Source: Paramecium octaurelia (taxonomy: Eukaryota; Ciliophora; Oligohymenophorea; Peniculida; Parameciidae). From it: a stretch of 64,000 nt of DNA. The DNA is taken from the NCBI GenBank assembly GCA_905182995.1, contig CAJJDP010000028.1:186001-250000 (forward strand), written 5' to 3'. Positions within the stretch are counted from its first letter, which is position 1. Every line of letters begins with the position of its first letter. A program made the position numbers and the translations under genes. The notes below the pieces were generated by a model. The model was given only the letters and a program-made list of their open reading frames with translations, searched no databases and was not told where the DNA came from. Of the stretch, positions 23,591 through 35,644 are shown in pieces.

Positions 23591-25825
23591 TCAATTCTCA
23601 TCTTACATTTAAGAATTAGATTTTAGAACTAGTTATTGTGCATCAGGTTCTGCTTAAGGTTCTTAAGTCTAAATTTGGTTTTCTTATTGAGGTTCTGGTT
23701 CACTTAATTCTTGTTAATTTTCTTATTCTTGTTGTTGCAGATGTTATTCAGGCTGCTATTGTTAGTCAATCAACTCTGTTGGTTCTGGTTCTGGTTTTAA
23801 TTCATTTTATTTAATTTCTTTTTATTCATCATGTTCTTAAGTGATGTCTTCTGTAATTTGTTATTCTTAAGTTTATGGTAATTCTTAATTGTTTATTTAA
23901 TCTCCATTATTTTACTAATCAGCAAAGTTTGGAGAAAATATTTCTACATTTTCCTATTCCCTATCTTAATTTGAATTATCATTATTTTAATTATCATTGT
24001 TTTAATTATCATTATTTGAATTATCATTATTTGAATTATCATTAATTGAATTATCTTCTTACTCAACCTCATTGAAATCTTATTTCTCTTAAGTAATAGA
24101 ATTATCATCACTGCTTTCTACTTTTCTTATTACTTATTAATATGGAATTAAAGGGAGAGGCATAAAGGGACTTAAATTTGATATATTTTCTTATTCCTTC
24201 ATTCTTGGATTAACTCCGCACATCCATTATTATTCTTTTAAGTTTACTTCATTTAGCTCATCTATATAGGTATTCCATTCATCTTTAATTTGGTTGATAG
24301 ATTTTGCTAACTCATCGGATTCGTTAATATTGGAGTTCAGATAATTTGTAACTTTAGTTAATACTCCTTAAAAGGCAGGCTTTTTTTTTCTAGATTCAGA
24401 TCCATTATGCGTAATTAAGAATCGAAGAACAGCTTAATCTTAGAATAATAGGTTTTGTAATTGAGAATTCTTAGTTTTGATGATTGACGTTACCAATTTA
24501 TCAAATAATATTGATAATTAATTGTTTGAAGGGTATTTAATGATTAAGTCTAAAATATTTAAGAAGATGGTTGGTTTAGTAAATTAATCTGCTATTTCCT
24601 ATCTTTAACAGAGTTAGATTATGAATGCAATCAATTCTAATTTAGCATCACCAAGTGGAAATACTTGATCACCTTTAGAAGATTAAAAAGCCACTTTAAA
24701 TAGATCTTGTTAAGTCAAAGCTTATGGCAAATGCGAAATTAAACTAGAATACAGATTTTTTAAATCTACTGCATACTTTCCTTCTTCTATCTATTCAACC
24801 TTTATATAATATTCAAATTGAATGTTTAATAAGTTATAGACTAAAGTGTTTTGAGTCTAAATTGCAAGATTCATGAAATATTAGGGTTAGGCAACATTCT
24901 GTAAAATTGCTCTCAAGGATGGCATAGTATCAAGTGAGATTAATGCTCTCTTGTACAGTTCAATTAAGATATCGCACAAATTTGAGATGTTTATATTGGA
25001 ATTGGAGTCAACAGCTAAAAGTTTCTGACATCTTATAATTAAATCGGATCTCTCCTTGAGATAATTTTTATCATCATTTTCTTCTTGGTTGCTGTCTAAT
25101 ATAATCAGTTTCTCAATGATTTCAGTTATGTGTTTTTATTCAGCATGCTTGAACAGATTTGTTATGACTTATGGGTTTTTTATTAAATACTCCCAAAACT
25201 ATTATAATTGTAATAGACTTTTACATCATGTCCTCTTCTATGAATTATGGCTCCAATAATCTTGTTAACATAACCTGCTGTAGTGACAACTAGAGTATCA
25301 TTTCCTAAAACCTGCAAGAAATCAGCAAGCAAATGCTACCTAATTGACTCTTTATCTTCTTATTCTTGTGTGGGTTGTGATTCAGTTTGTTAGTCATCTA
25401 GGGGATTTTAAACCTCCTCTTGGGGGTTATCAATGGGTTTATCAAATAAATAATTAATAAGTTTTTCATTCTCGGAACTAAACACTTCGCTAATGATAAA
25501 TTGAAATCTATGATCGTATAAACAAATTACTTAATGTATTATTAAATATCTTCTTCTTTTGGCTAGAAATCATCAATAATGTAATGGATCATTTTTTTGT
25601 ATTCATTAGGATGTGAGATAATACTAAAAATCATATTATAATTTTACAAGTCAGCAAACTTTCCGGAGCTAGACATTTTCAATTCTGACAATATGTCATC
25701 TTCATTTAAGATTGTTTCTAATATGAGGTTTTCTTATTTAAGCAAGTTGTCTAATTTCGATTGGAAACCAAATCCAAAGAATCGACCAAAACTACAATAT
25801 ATTCAACATCTTACTTAAAAAACAT
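23591..25825 (-). CDS. SAPS-family (SIT4/PP6-associated) regulatory protein
   Basis: Predicted 720 residues. The N-terminal half follows SAPS-domain proteins: FGRFFGFGFQSKLDNLLKQ, LILETILNEDDILSELK, QHLLADFLQVLGND, IIGAIIHRRGHDFWEYLIKN and LFKHAEQKHITEIIEKLI, then helical repeats. Known members bind PP6/Sit4 phosphatase and control its targets. The C-terminal ~170 residues are acidic, Asn/Gln/Glu-rich and low complexity, with a five-residue tandem repeat. Introns lie at 25792-25814 (23), 25508-25530 (23) and 25199-25224 (26). The first splits the codon after MFF, and the spliced length is 721 codons. Confidence 0.75.
23971..24060 (-). repeat. 15-bp in-phase tandem repeat in the SAPS gene tail
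   Basis: Six consecutive 15-bp units, all variants of ttgaattatcattat on the plus strand, encode NDNSN/NDNQN-type pentapeptides. The unit length keeps the reading frame, so copy number can vary without breaking the protein. Confidence 0.85.
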
Positions 25826-26130
25826 GAAATGATTTTATTATTTTTATTTAATTAATAATAATCTCAAAACTTAAATAGACTATATAGTACGCAAAATGTG
25901 GAAATTAGCTCTATTATTTTGTTTTAAGAAGTACCAATATTGACATATTATTTTAAATATTATTTCATAAAAACAACCTTGAATTTCAAGAAATCTAAAT
26001 TGTCTCTCGTATTTTCATGGTAGTATCAATGTTAATAAGGATTTATTAACTCCTGATTAGAGGATATTAATAAGCTTTTACTTTTAATTCTTTAAATTCA
26101 GAAATGATTAAATATAAATTTATATAATTT

Positions 26131-26888
26131 ATGAAAATTAATTCTGAGTTGATTCAAGGGTCCCATCATTTCATCAATCCATTGAATGAGCGCCAACTAG
26201 ATTTAAGAGGTATTTCTACTCCTTACCATTTTATAGCCAAGAAAATAACAGCCATTGAAAATTTGGGAGCTACTTTGGTATCAAGAATCTTTATTGTAGG
26301 ATTTCTTTGACCACATTGATTTGGGGGATAATGATATCAAAAAACTAGGAAATCTCACCTTGTTGAAAAGGTATAGTAATCAATTCATCATTTCAGATTA
26401 AAAACTCTAAACTTATCCAATAACAGGATCACGAAATTGACTGATATTTCTGACTCGTTGCCAAATATTGAAAACTTAATTCTGATGAACAATAGACTTA
26501 CAGACATTAATGAAATGTATTCATTAACAAATTGCAAAAAGTTAAAGCGCTTGATTTTGCATGGTAATCTCATAACTCAACAACCTGATTATCGCTATAA
26601 AGTTATAGCCATTTTACCTAATCTCAAAGTTTTAGATTTCAATAAAGTGACATTGGCAGTTAATCCTCTATTATTATGTTTTAGGAACGTTAAAAAGCAA
26701 TTGAATCCTTCAAGCCCGATGATTTGACAGATTACATGAATTTAGTCAATTTGAAGGACGCCACAATTGACAAAGATCACATTAAGAAATTGCTTGAAAA
26801 TGCCAAAACATTCGATTAAATTAATTAATTGGAGATGCTGCTAAAATAATAATAAGTAAAGAATTTATCCATCCTGAATGATTAATGA
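26131..26888 (+). CDS. SNRPA1: U2 small nuclear ribonucleoprotein A' (leucine-rich repeat)
   Basis: Predicted 227 residues matching U2A' from end to end: N-terminal helix, then ERQLDLRG, ITAIENLGATLDFFDHIDLG, NDIKKLGNLTLLKRLKTLNL, NNRITKLTDI, and the C-terminal cap VIAILPNLKVLDFNKVT followed by an acidic helical tail. The family protein binds U2B'' and U2 snRNA stem-loop IV in the spliceosome. Introns at 26278-26299 (22), 26371-26396 (26, ending CAG) and 26659-26684 (26, starting GTT) join the LRRs in frame; spliced length is 228 codons. Confidence 0.95.
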
Positions 26889-27218
26889 TTATCAAATTTG
26901 TCAATTCAAATTGTAAATCCATTTAACAAATAACAATAATATATAAATATTCAAATAGCATACTAATATTGAAAGTAGGAATGGGGTTTGTTTTTAATAA
27001 ATAGTTAATTGCAAATCTTATTAATTTGATTTTTATGATTCAGTAAACTAGAGATAAGATGAAGGTTTTCTTATATCTACTTTTACAGAATAATTACAGA
27101 AATTGAACATATACTCTTTCGATATTTAAACAATTTGTTAATAATAATTAAAATAAATAAGAGAATATTTAATTTATCAAATAACTATTTGTTATTATAA
27201 AAACGAATAAGCTTTTAA

Positions 27219-28325
27219 TCACAAAAGCAAATCGAGTTATAATTACATTTCAGTTTCAAATAAAGCCTAAAATAAATTTATATTATAATTAATTAATTTA
27301 TTCTATTTACACCATTCCAAAAGCTATTGAGTATCCTTTTTATTCACAATATTTAAAAGTTATTAGTCTTGCTTTACGCAAAGGTTTCGCATTAAAAGCA
27401 AGAGAGTTTTCATTTGCAATTCATTTTTCATAATGGGAATTAATTAATTTTTTAAATAGATGTTAGTCAAATGATAGAATAAATTATTTTACTATACATT
27501 TTTAAAGTTTAAAATGACTTATATTGATTTTTCTCTATTATCATGAGTTACTAAATGATTTAAAACATTCTAATTAAACTTTTGGAAAATGTTATTGGCA
27601 ATATGTGCTTAATGATAGTTTGGAAGATTAAAGACAGATAAAAGTTTGAAGGTGCAATTAAAACTAGATCATAATCTATATTTATACCTTTTTTAATAAA
27701 GTTATATGATATCTGAATAATAGGTAGTTTAATTTTTATTTGTATTCCATATATTTTATTGAAAATACATTTTAAAACATTTTTGGATACAGACTTTGAC
27801 ACAAATCTCAATAATTTCATCCTTTTATTATTAGGGAATAAGCTGATGATTTGCAATAGTTTCAAGAAATTATCTGATTTTATTCTTATAAGTTTTTGTT
27901 GGAGTGGCCAATAAATTTGCTGCAATTTTAGCACATTTAATTAATAATGCCTCATCCTTAATTGTTTGGAACAATTTAATCATTTCATCATAGTTTTAGT
28001 TTTTAATTGCATTCAACAATTTCTCTTCATTATCTTAAGATTCATTTTCATGTTGAATTTATTCTCCTTTTAAATTGGCAATAGCTATTTGTAATTGTGC
28101 CCCTATATTTTCTAATAATTTATATTATTCATTAGTGCTATTGATTTATTTCCGAAGTTAGATTTTTTTATTATGCTACTCCATGCAAACTTGAATATTC
28201 TCTTCTAAATATTTAGTCATATCATGTGATATTTTGTGAATTTGACTATTGATTTGACTCACAATATAAGGAAGCTGGTTTAATGGTGTTGATAAGACTC
28301 TATCAGGAAACGGATGAGCAATCAT
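27219..28325 (-). CDS. Hypothetical helical/coiled-coil protein
   Basis: Predicted 360 residues with one 24-nt intron (27664-27687) that removes a TGA. Residues 1-100 form a likely coiled coil (SQINSQIHKISHDMTKYLEE; EQYKLLENIGAQLQIAIANL). From about residue 105 there are paired helices (LLNAIKNQNYDEMIKLFQTI, LIKCAKIAANLLATP, DEIIEICVKVCIQKCFKM) that resemble the C-terminal helical module of EDC4-type decapping scaffolds, but only loosely. No firm family. It is the upstream neighbour's tandem partner: the next stop lies 26 bp away on the same strand. Confidence 0.6.
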
Positions 28326-28351
28326 ATATATAAATAATAATTATATCAAAA

Positions 28352-29190
28352 TCAAATTAGTATGTAGTCTTTTGATATTACTCTTTTGAACTGGATAGAA
28401 GAATAATAAAACAATTGAAATCGAGATCTTTTTAAATTAATAACAGAATTTAGTTTCCATAATTACTATGTTTCTAAGAAAATGCTTAAGCTTTTGATAA
28501 TTTCTAAGATTTCACCAGGCTCAAGCAGCTAGGTTAATTTCTATATAATTATTAATTTTTCAAATTGAATCTCCGCATAATTGCCGATTTGAGAATTACT
28601 ATACAAAATTAATTAATTTTAATATTTAAGAGTAAACTAGATATTAAAAGTATCAAAATTCTGCTACTTAAATCCTATATACACGTAAAGTTCTTACAAA
28701 GATTTAGACTTATCATGAATTTACGGCTTATTATTGAAATGCGTATAATAAGAGGATTGCCACTGTTAAGATTGCTATGTTACTTTAACAGAATTGGAAT
28801 GGCTATTGCTGTTATAAAGAGTGATAAAGAGAGCAGCATTATTTATTACAGAAATGGCACTTTAATGCTAGTACCTCCAATATTCCATTTTGGTTATGAG
28901 ATATTGGGAACTTTGGATCTTCTCCTTTTTAACATCTATTCTATTGGAGATGTCAAGGGAAGCAGTGACACTCCCTGAACTTTGTTTGAAGGTATTTTCC
29001 TAATTATTTTGACATCTTCTTCAGACTGTTTCTGCTTTTAAATTTTTAAGATGATATATTTAGGTTCCATAAATAAAGGGCTTGTAATTAATTCATTTTT
29101 TAATGCTTTTGAATCTGTTGAAAGATCTATCATCTATCTTTTTGGCTCATTAATTATTTGGACATTATTATAGGCCACAGTGTAATTCAT
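28352..29190 (-). CDS. Hypothetical protein, one intron
   Basis: The best model is 269 residues: an ATG at 29190, then a Lys-rich N-terminal region (YNNVQIINEPKRQMIDLSTD, PLFMEPKYIILKIQKQKQSE), a 29-nt intron at 28941-28969 and a C-terminal region (SQYLITKMEYWRYQHQSAIS, QELYVYIGFKQQNFDTFNIQ, LTQLLEPGEILEIIKSLSIF). A 23-nt alternative intron slightly downstream also keeps frame. The conserved-looking Tyr/Phe beta pattern in the second half suggests a folded domain, but I do not recognise it. Confidence 0.5.
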
Positions 29191-29707
29191 TAGGTATTGG
29201 CTATAATACACCAGCTAAATGAAGAAAAAAAAAATAAGGAAATCAAAAATAACCAGTGAAATACTTTATAGTCTGTTTAAGATGTTATGAGTCTTGTTTT
29301 GTCAGATTTTTGGTTTTCATAAATAAAACACATTTTTTAGATTGCTGTAAACAGGTGATATCTATTCGAATGCAGCCAATATTGATTTTAAATAGTTTGA
29401 TATATTGCAACCCGTTCGCTATAACATCTGAAATAGTAGTATTTTTGTTTATACTCTTTGCAAACTATTTATTGCATAATCAACAACTTCTCTATGTTAT
29501 ACAAGAAACTAAATTCTCAATTACTTTTCTTTATTATATCATATGTAATGGGAGAAGTTTTTATAACTACGTCGATTCATGCAATTCTATTATATTCTAT
29601 GAAAATCAGAACTCGTTTAGAGGAATCCTGGTTTATTAAAGAAAAGAGAGCCCCTAATCTTTTAAGACATTTCTAAAGAGTATAAAAAATAATGATAAAT
29701 TAAGTTA
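29191..29707. other. Spacer with overlapping hydrophobic open frames, no gene accepted
   Basis: Two overlapping plus-strand frames between 29256 and 29690 are rich in Phe, Ile, Leu and Tyr. One ends RTRLEESWFIKEKRAP, which looks somewhat protein-like. With a single stop codon, hydrophobic open frames of this length are expected by chance in AT-rich DNA, and no intron model unites them. A fragment of a membrane protein cannot be excluded. Confidence 0.25.
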
Positions 29708-31063
29708 TATATAAAAATTCATTTGAGTTTTATTGTTTTTGGGAGAAAATGCCTAGGTAAGATATAATTTAATAAATTACACAAAAATTCCCATTTTCAT
29801 TTTATCATATTTTTTATGAAGAGAACTGTCTGTTTTTTAATTCTCACTTATTTCAACACTATCAAAATCATAATAACGTTATTGTTCTTCATTCAATGGT
29901 TCTTCACAAACTGATTTCTAATAATTTGGATTGAGAGATTAGCAATAATTAATACTGCTTTATTGTGTGAGACTTGAATTCTTACGAATATCATCTCTCT
30001 AGAAAGCATTGCGAGTAGAACCTACAGGAGGTGGAGCCAATAGATTATTTGAACTGAATAATAATAATTAAGGAGTACCCATGTTGTACAAGACCTGACA
30101 GTTATTTTTCAATAGATTTCTTCATCTCATTGGAATTAAGTGGAATGTTATTACGACTTAGATTTTAATTTGTATCTGTCTGATAATGCGTGGATGACTT
30201 AATTTCAGTCCAATCAAAATTACCATCTATGACAGTATTTGTGGAATCTGCAGCTCTTTTCAACTCCTGCAAAATCATTTTATAATTAGGCTCTTATTTA
30301 AATTATAACCTTCTTATGTAACTATGAAATCTAATTAGAATTTTTACTCATATACTCTTTGTAACTCTCCAGTCTAATCCTTAAATAACTCATGTTCAAG
30401 AGATAACTTCATCTCTCCAACCTTCTTTGTTCTCTCGTCATCAGTGACATTAACCATATTCTACCATGGCAACTATCTTGATTACTAAATAATTTAATAC
30501 CCACGTAAGAAATACAACAAAATGTACATCAAAGACTCCAGGTCGTCTTTTCTTCCTAATTCATGTCCCAAATGAGCTGCTATGGATGCATATCTTGTGG
30601 TTCCTAAAAAGGATTTCTACTCTTTAAAAGATCTATCAATTAATTCCTCAATCTTACATGTGTTTCCCATTGGAATCCCTATATATTTTGCTTATGCCAA
30701 AATCAATTAAGTATAATTTGGAGATTTCTCTACCGACCCCAAGGATCATGTTTTCCGGTTTTAAATCTCTATGAATAACCCCTTTTTAATGAGACCTTTC
30801 TAAAATCTACATAGCCTAGATCCCTAAGGTCAATACTGTTTTTAGAGAGAATTTCTTCAATTGTTTAAAATGATAAGCCAAGTCCTTCCCCAACAATTAG
30901 ATTACCAAAATATTGTAACCTTAATCTTCACCAGACCAAAAATATTTAGGAAACCCCTCTGCTCCATCCAATTTTTTTAGAATCTGCACTTCTCTCTCAA
31001 GTGAACGAACTTCCTCATTTTCCTCCTTCTCCACTTTAATTGCTACTTCCTATTTTGTCAGTA
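29708..31063. repeat. First copy of a 1,356-bp tandem duplication
   Basis: This block matches 31065-32420 base for base as far as I can read, at an offset of 1,357, with one N between them at 31064. It holds the casein kinase 1 coding region from just after the glycine loop to beyond its stop. The identity and the N suggest that an assembler joined overlapping contigs without merging them. Confidence 0.95.
29719..31063 (-). pseudogene. 5'-truncated duplicate of the casein kinase 1 gene
   Basis: This is the part of the CK1 gene inside the first repeat copy. It lacks the start codon and the first ~35 codons including the glycine loop, because the copy ends at the N. It is otherwise identical to the downstream copy. 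It is most likely an artefact rather than a real second gene. Confidence 0.7.
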
Positions 31064-31064
31064 N
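31064..31064. other. Unresolved base (N) at the junction of the two copies
   Basis: This is the only N I noticed in the window, and it lies exactly between the two identical 1,356-bp copies. Confidence 0.99.
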
Positions 31065-32420
31065 TATATAAAAATTCATTTGAGTTTTATTGTTTTTGGG
31101 AGAAAATGCCTAGGTAAGATATAATTTAATAAATTACACAAAAATTCCCATTTTCATTTTATCATATTTTTTATGAAGAGAACTGTCTGTTTTTTAATTC
31201 TCACTTATTTCAACACTATCAAAATCATAATAACGTTATTGTTCTTCATTCAATGGTTCTTCACAAACTGATTTCTAATAATTTGGATTGAGAGATTAGC
31301 AATAATTAATACTGCTTTATTGTGTGAGACTTGAATTCTTACGAATATCATCTCTCTAGAAAGCATTGCGAGTAGAACCTACAGGAGGTGGAGCCAATAG
31401 ATTATTTGAACTGAATAATAATAATTAAGGAGTACCCATGTTGTACAAGACCTGACAGTTATTTTTCAATAGATTTCTTCATCTCATTGGAATTAAGTGG
31501 AATGTTATTACGACTTAGATTTTAATTTGTATCTGTCTGATAATGCGTGGATGACTTAATTTCAGTCCAATCAAAATTACCATCTATGACAGTATTTGTG
31601 GAATCTGCAGCTCTTTTCAACTCCTGCAAAATCATTTTATAATTAGGCTCTTATTTAAATTATAACCTTCTTATGTAACTATGAAATCTAATTAGAATTT
31701 TTACTCATATACTCTTTGTAACTCTCCAGTCTAATCCTTAAATAACTCATGTTCAAGAGATAACTTCATCTCTCCAACCTTCTTTGTTCTCTCGTCATCA
31801 GTGACATTAACCATATTCTACCATGGCAACTATCTTGATTACTAAATAATTTAATACCCACGTAAGAAATACAACAAAATGTACATCAAAGACTCCAGGT
31901 CGTCTTTTCTTCCTAATTCATGTCCCAAATGAGCTGCTATGGATGCATATCTTGTGGTTCCTAAAAAGGATTTCTACTCTTTAAAAGATCTATCAATTAA
32001 TTCCTCAATCTTACATGTGTTTCCCATTGGAATCCCTATATATTTTGCTTATGCCAAAATCAATTAAGTATAATTTGGAGATTTCTCTACCGACCCCAAG
32101 GATCATGTTTTCCGGTTTTAAATCTCTATGAATAACCCCTTTTTAATGAGACCTTTCTAAAATCTACATAGCCTAGATCCCTAAGGTCAATACTGTTTTT
32201 AGAGAGAATTTCTTCAATTGTTTAAAATGATAAGCCAAGTCCTTCCCCAACAATTAGATTACCAAAATATTGTAACCTTAATCTTCACCAGACCAAAAAT
32301 ATTTAGGAAACCCCTCTGCTCCATCCAATTTTTTTAGAATCTGCACTTCTCTCTCAAGTGAACGAACTTCCTCATTTTCCTCCTTCTCCACTTTAATTGC
32401 TACTTCCTATTTTGTCAGTA
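31065..32420. repeat. Second copy of the 1,356-bp tandem duplication
   Basis: It continues without break into the unique 5' end of the CK1 gene at 32421-32526, so this copy carries the intact gene. Confidence 0.95.
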
Positions 32421-32526
32421 AGTCATTCCCAAGGAAGACTACACCAAATGAACCTGAGGATAGTTTTTTTACGATCTGATATTGATTGTTGAAAACCTTT
32501 TAATTTGAAGATGTCTTCTAATGCAT
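31076..32526 (-). CDS. Casein kinase 1 family protein kinase
   Basis: Predicted 437 residues (443 if a shorter third intron is used). Kinase features: [18 protein letters not shown], lysine in [40 protein letters not shown], the CK1-specific [20 protein letters not shown] and LLYFLRGQLPWQN, and [15 protein letters not shown] Ser/Asn-rich tail ([16 protein letters not shown]) follows. Introns: 31990-32014 (25), 31834-31857 (24, no in-frame TGA), 31688-31722 (35, or 17 nt to 31704), 31411-31435 (25) and 31110-31137 (28). CK1 kinases act on pre-phosphorylated Ser/Thr targets in trafficking, cilia and cell cycle; the specific role here is unknown. Confidence 0.92.
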
Positions 32527-33278
32527 ACTTAATTATCTGTAAATTAATGAATTAATATTTATTTTTCACAATCAATAATAAATATACGTTATATCTGATT
32601 GGAATACCATAATAAGCTTGTTCTTATAGAACATAAGTAAATTCAAATTAATCTTGATTTCAAGAAAATTTTAGAAATATTTCATTCGAATATTACATCA
32701 AACTAATTTTAATAAACTGATAACTCAAACAATTTAATCACGAGATTTATAGCCTTCTTTTGAAGATTCAGCATTTCTATGTCAAAATTTATAACTATAT
32801 TAATTTATGAAAATAGTGTTGATATTAGATACACATTTAAATGAACAAATAAATGAATTAAAATCTAGACTCTAAATAAAACCAACTTAATTCGATACTC
32901 TACAAACATCCCCATAATATTCATTATTTACTAAATAAATAAGATACTAAAGCTGACTTATCTATTATAAACTTAATCAAAATACTTCTCCTGTAGAAAT
33001 GCTTATCAAATCATTTAAGATACAAGAGACTGTATTAATTACCCCTATTATTTATATCCATGTCTTTAATAAATTTGATACCATTTTCAATATAATTAAA
33101 CATAATCAATTTTAAATCAATCTGCATATACGGTTACATCCATATACATAGATTATGACAGACAATTGAAATTTTAAAATATATTTAGAATATGAGATTA
33201 AATTTAGTATATATCATTGTAATATTGATAAATATAATATAAATTATTTTCAAAATTTTCTATATTAAATAATAATTC
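32527..33278. promoter_or_regulatory. Divergent intergenic region
   Basis: This 752-bp AT-rich spacer lies between the divergent CK1 and VPS9 genes and should contain both promoters. No further structure is recognised. Confidence 0.35.
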
Positions 33279-34680
33279 ATGCACAATTACGGTCACATTG
33301 AAGGAGACAGTGGATTGATGACATCGCAATTTCATCTTGGGGATTCACCTAAAGCCATGATCGATTACAGTCATAGTGAGAGGATTGAAACTTTGGTTTA
33401 GAAAAGCATTATGCAATCGGAGATTCGAAAACGTAGAACCGGTGAATCTCAGAGTCTTATAGAACACTCGAATATGCAATTGAATGGTCATCTACTACCT
33501 TAAATCACATTAAATTGTCAATCTCCAGCTGTGTTCGATTAAATAGCACTAGAACTTAAATAGTAGTAATTAGTATTTCTTAATTTTCGAGTAACTACAC
33601 ATGCATTATGCGAGAAGCAAATCAAATGATGTTTCTGTAGACCAAGCTTGATTCATTTTGTCAAAAGATCATTAAGAATGTGTGCACTCCAACTTACATA
33701 GCAAGTCAAAGCAACAACAGCCTTATTTTGGTGAAATATTCAAAATAGAAACTCAAAATTGATGCTTTGTCTGGAGTAAATCTAAGCATTATAATTAGAA
33801 TTATAAATTGAATGAAGATGTATTGTTGTCTGTTTGTTTTGTGGTTAAAAGGTACAATCAAACTCATAAGGATTTTGAACCGGTGGATGACATGAGCCAT
33901 CTTAACCCTTTTGCAATCACAGCAATTTCAATGAATAGAGTTTATATTTATTTGGAGGACAATTAAGATTTTAAATAAAAGTTGGATGCAATTTTAAAAG
34001 ACATTGATTCAATAGCAAAACCAAAAAAATAATAATTGTAGAAATACATGCAAGAAAGTTCGTAATTGGTTCTTGATACATTTTAGCAATTTAAATCGAA
34101 AACATTGAAATATGATTATCAATATTATTTGATGGCAATTGAGAAGGTGGTGTTTGAATCGGTTTATGATAAACTATTTCACTTTTATGTTGATTTCAAT
34201 GAGAAGAATGAGAATCAATTTAACATCAAAAAGTATTGATAAATGAAAATAGAGATAACAAATAATTGCCAAGTGTAGTGAACATGAAACCATGGAATTC
34301 CTGGAAATAAAAAATAAATATAGGTTAAATCAGTAATATTGGAATGGGATTGCTGAATTAAATAAAGTGGATAAATCTACCAATCCCAGGGATAAACTCA
34401 GATCCATATAGTAAATGATATGTCTAATAAAATGTACAGATCAAATACAATATGTTTAGCACTTATTTATGAAAACAGTAATTGTGAATTGACAACAATG
34501 GATGACGAATTGCCTGTTATGATCTATATCATCTTATATAGTGAATTTTAGAATAAATTTGCATCGATTCATTATGTGGATGACTTCTGTAATACTGATC
34601 CCACTATTGAGACTGAGAAAAGAACAGTAACTACTCTCAGAGTATCTTTGGAGTATATTGCCAATGAATGGTAAATTTGA
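33279..34680 (+). CDS. VPS9-domain protein (likely Rab5-type GTPase exchange factor)
   Basis: Predicted 433 residues. The C-terminal half carries the VPS9 signature: STNPRDKLRSI, then DDELPVMIYIILYSEFQNKF, ASIHYVDDFCN and a final helix TLRVSLEYIANEW. In family members this domain loads GTP on Rab5-like GTPases at early endosomes; the Asp and Pro of DELP correspond to the catalytic region. The N-terminal 150 residues are unrecognised. Introns: 33566-33591 (26; a 29-nt start at 33563 also fits, both end GAG), 33776-33798 (23), 34233-34254 (22, ending GAG) and 34411-34439 (29). Two non-YAG 3' ends make the model slightly less certain, but the frame closes exactly. Confidence 0.78.
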
Positions 34681-34711
34681 TAATCTATAACAATATTTTG
34701 ATAAAATTATA

Positions 34712-35644
34712 ATGTCTGAAAAAAAAATAAGAAAGAAGTACCATGACAAAATAGACTTCAAATTGGATCTACCTGACACAAACAATAAAAAGGAAAAAGC
34801 TAGATAGAGTGCCAAAAACACTAGATAGAGGAAAAAGGCATACATTGACAGTTTAGAGTAAAAGGTTTTAAATTAATAAAAGTGTGAGGTGGCTTAATTG
34901 ACAGCTCAATTGAATTAGAATAAGAAAGTGGAATCCAAGCCTAGTTTGATGTAGCTAATGGAACAGTTTTTGATTGATAGAAAACAATAATTCGACATGT
35001 TGGAGAAAGCATATTAAGAGGGAAATGAGGCTAATATTAAAGTGATTACTAATTCGTTAAGATTTAAATACGGTATATCTGGTCAAGGTCGTTTGATGGC
35101 AATTAATAAAGTATTTGAGTTGCTTATAGATTTATTATTGCCAATGCATATGAGATATCTATTTTGGGTTGCTTCAGAGGGTAAACTAATTCTCAATATC
35201 TTAGATGTTGACATATTCAAAAGAGAAAGATAATCGAGTGAGTTCTATTCCTTTGATATGAGTGATAGCTAAATAAATTGCTTAAATTCATTTGGATTAG
35301 ACGATGATTAAATTCTAAAAATATAAAATATGCAATAAACAATACAAGAGTAAAGATCTCATTACGATAATCTAATTATTGAGATCTATAAAATACAGCA
35401 ATCAATTATCAAAGAAAGTGAGAAATGTTAAACTATAGTTGATGAAATATGGGATGTTCTGGAACCCAAATAAGCAGCCGGATTATTAATTACATTAGAT
35501 AAGGCAAATTTATTTTCTAATAATAGAGTCGAATTGAATAATTTAGGGAGAAGAAAGTATATCCTGATTGTGTAATTTTAACGCTTTAAAAGAGGGCGAA
35601 AGAAGAAATATAAAGATAATAATAATTTTCCTATTTTGAAATGA
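34712..35644 (+). CDS. bZIP-like transcription factor with long helical C-terminus
   Basis: Intronless, 310 residues. Residues ~30-75 read KARQSAKNTRQRKKAYIDSL followed by EQKVLNQQKCEVAQLTAQLN: a basic region with the N-x3-(A/S)-x2-(C/S/T)-R type spacing and then a leucine-zipper-like heptad. The C-terminal part (VFELLIDLLLPMHMRYLFWV; EPKQAAGLLITLDKA) resembles helices seen C-terminal to the zipper in TGA/DOG1-type plant bZIPs and in ciliate homologues. It starts 31 bp after the VPS9 stop, on the same strand. DNA target unknown. Confidence 0.7.

Noticed and set aside
27560-27934. Hydrophobic minus-strand open frame of 124 codons
   Set aside because: It lies inside the 27219-28325 gene in another frame; the gene's own frame is coherent and spliced length divides by three.
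29256-29676. Two hydrophobic plus-strand open frames
   Set aside because: They overlap each other in different frames, cannot be joined by introns, and such lengths are expected by chance with only TGA as stop.
34534-34845. Minus-strand 103-codon hydrophobic frame
   Set aside because: Antisense to the VPS9 and bZIP genes; Lys/Glu-rich coding sequence reads as Phe/Leu/Ser-rich on the opposite strand.
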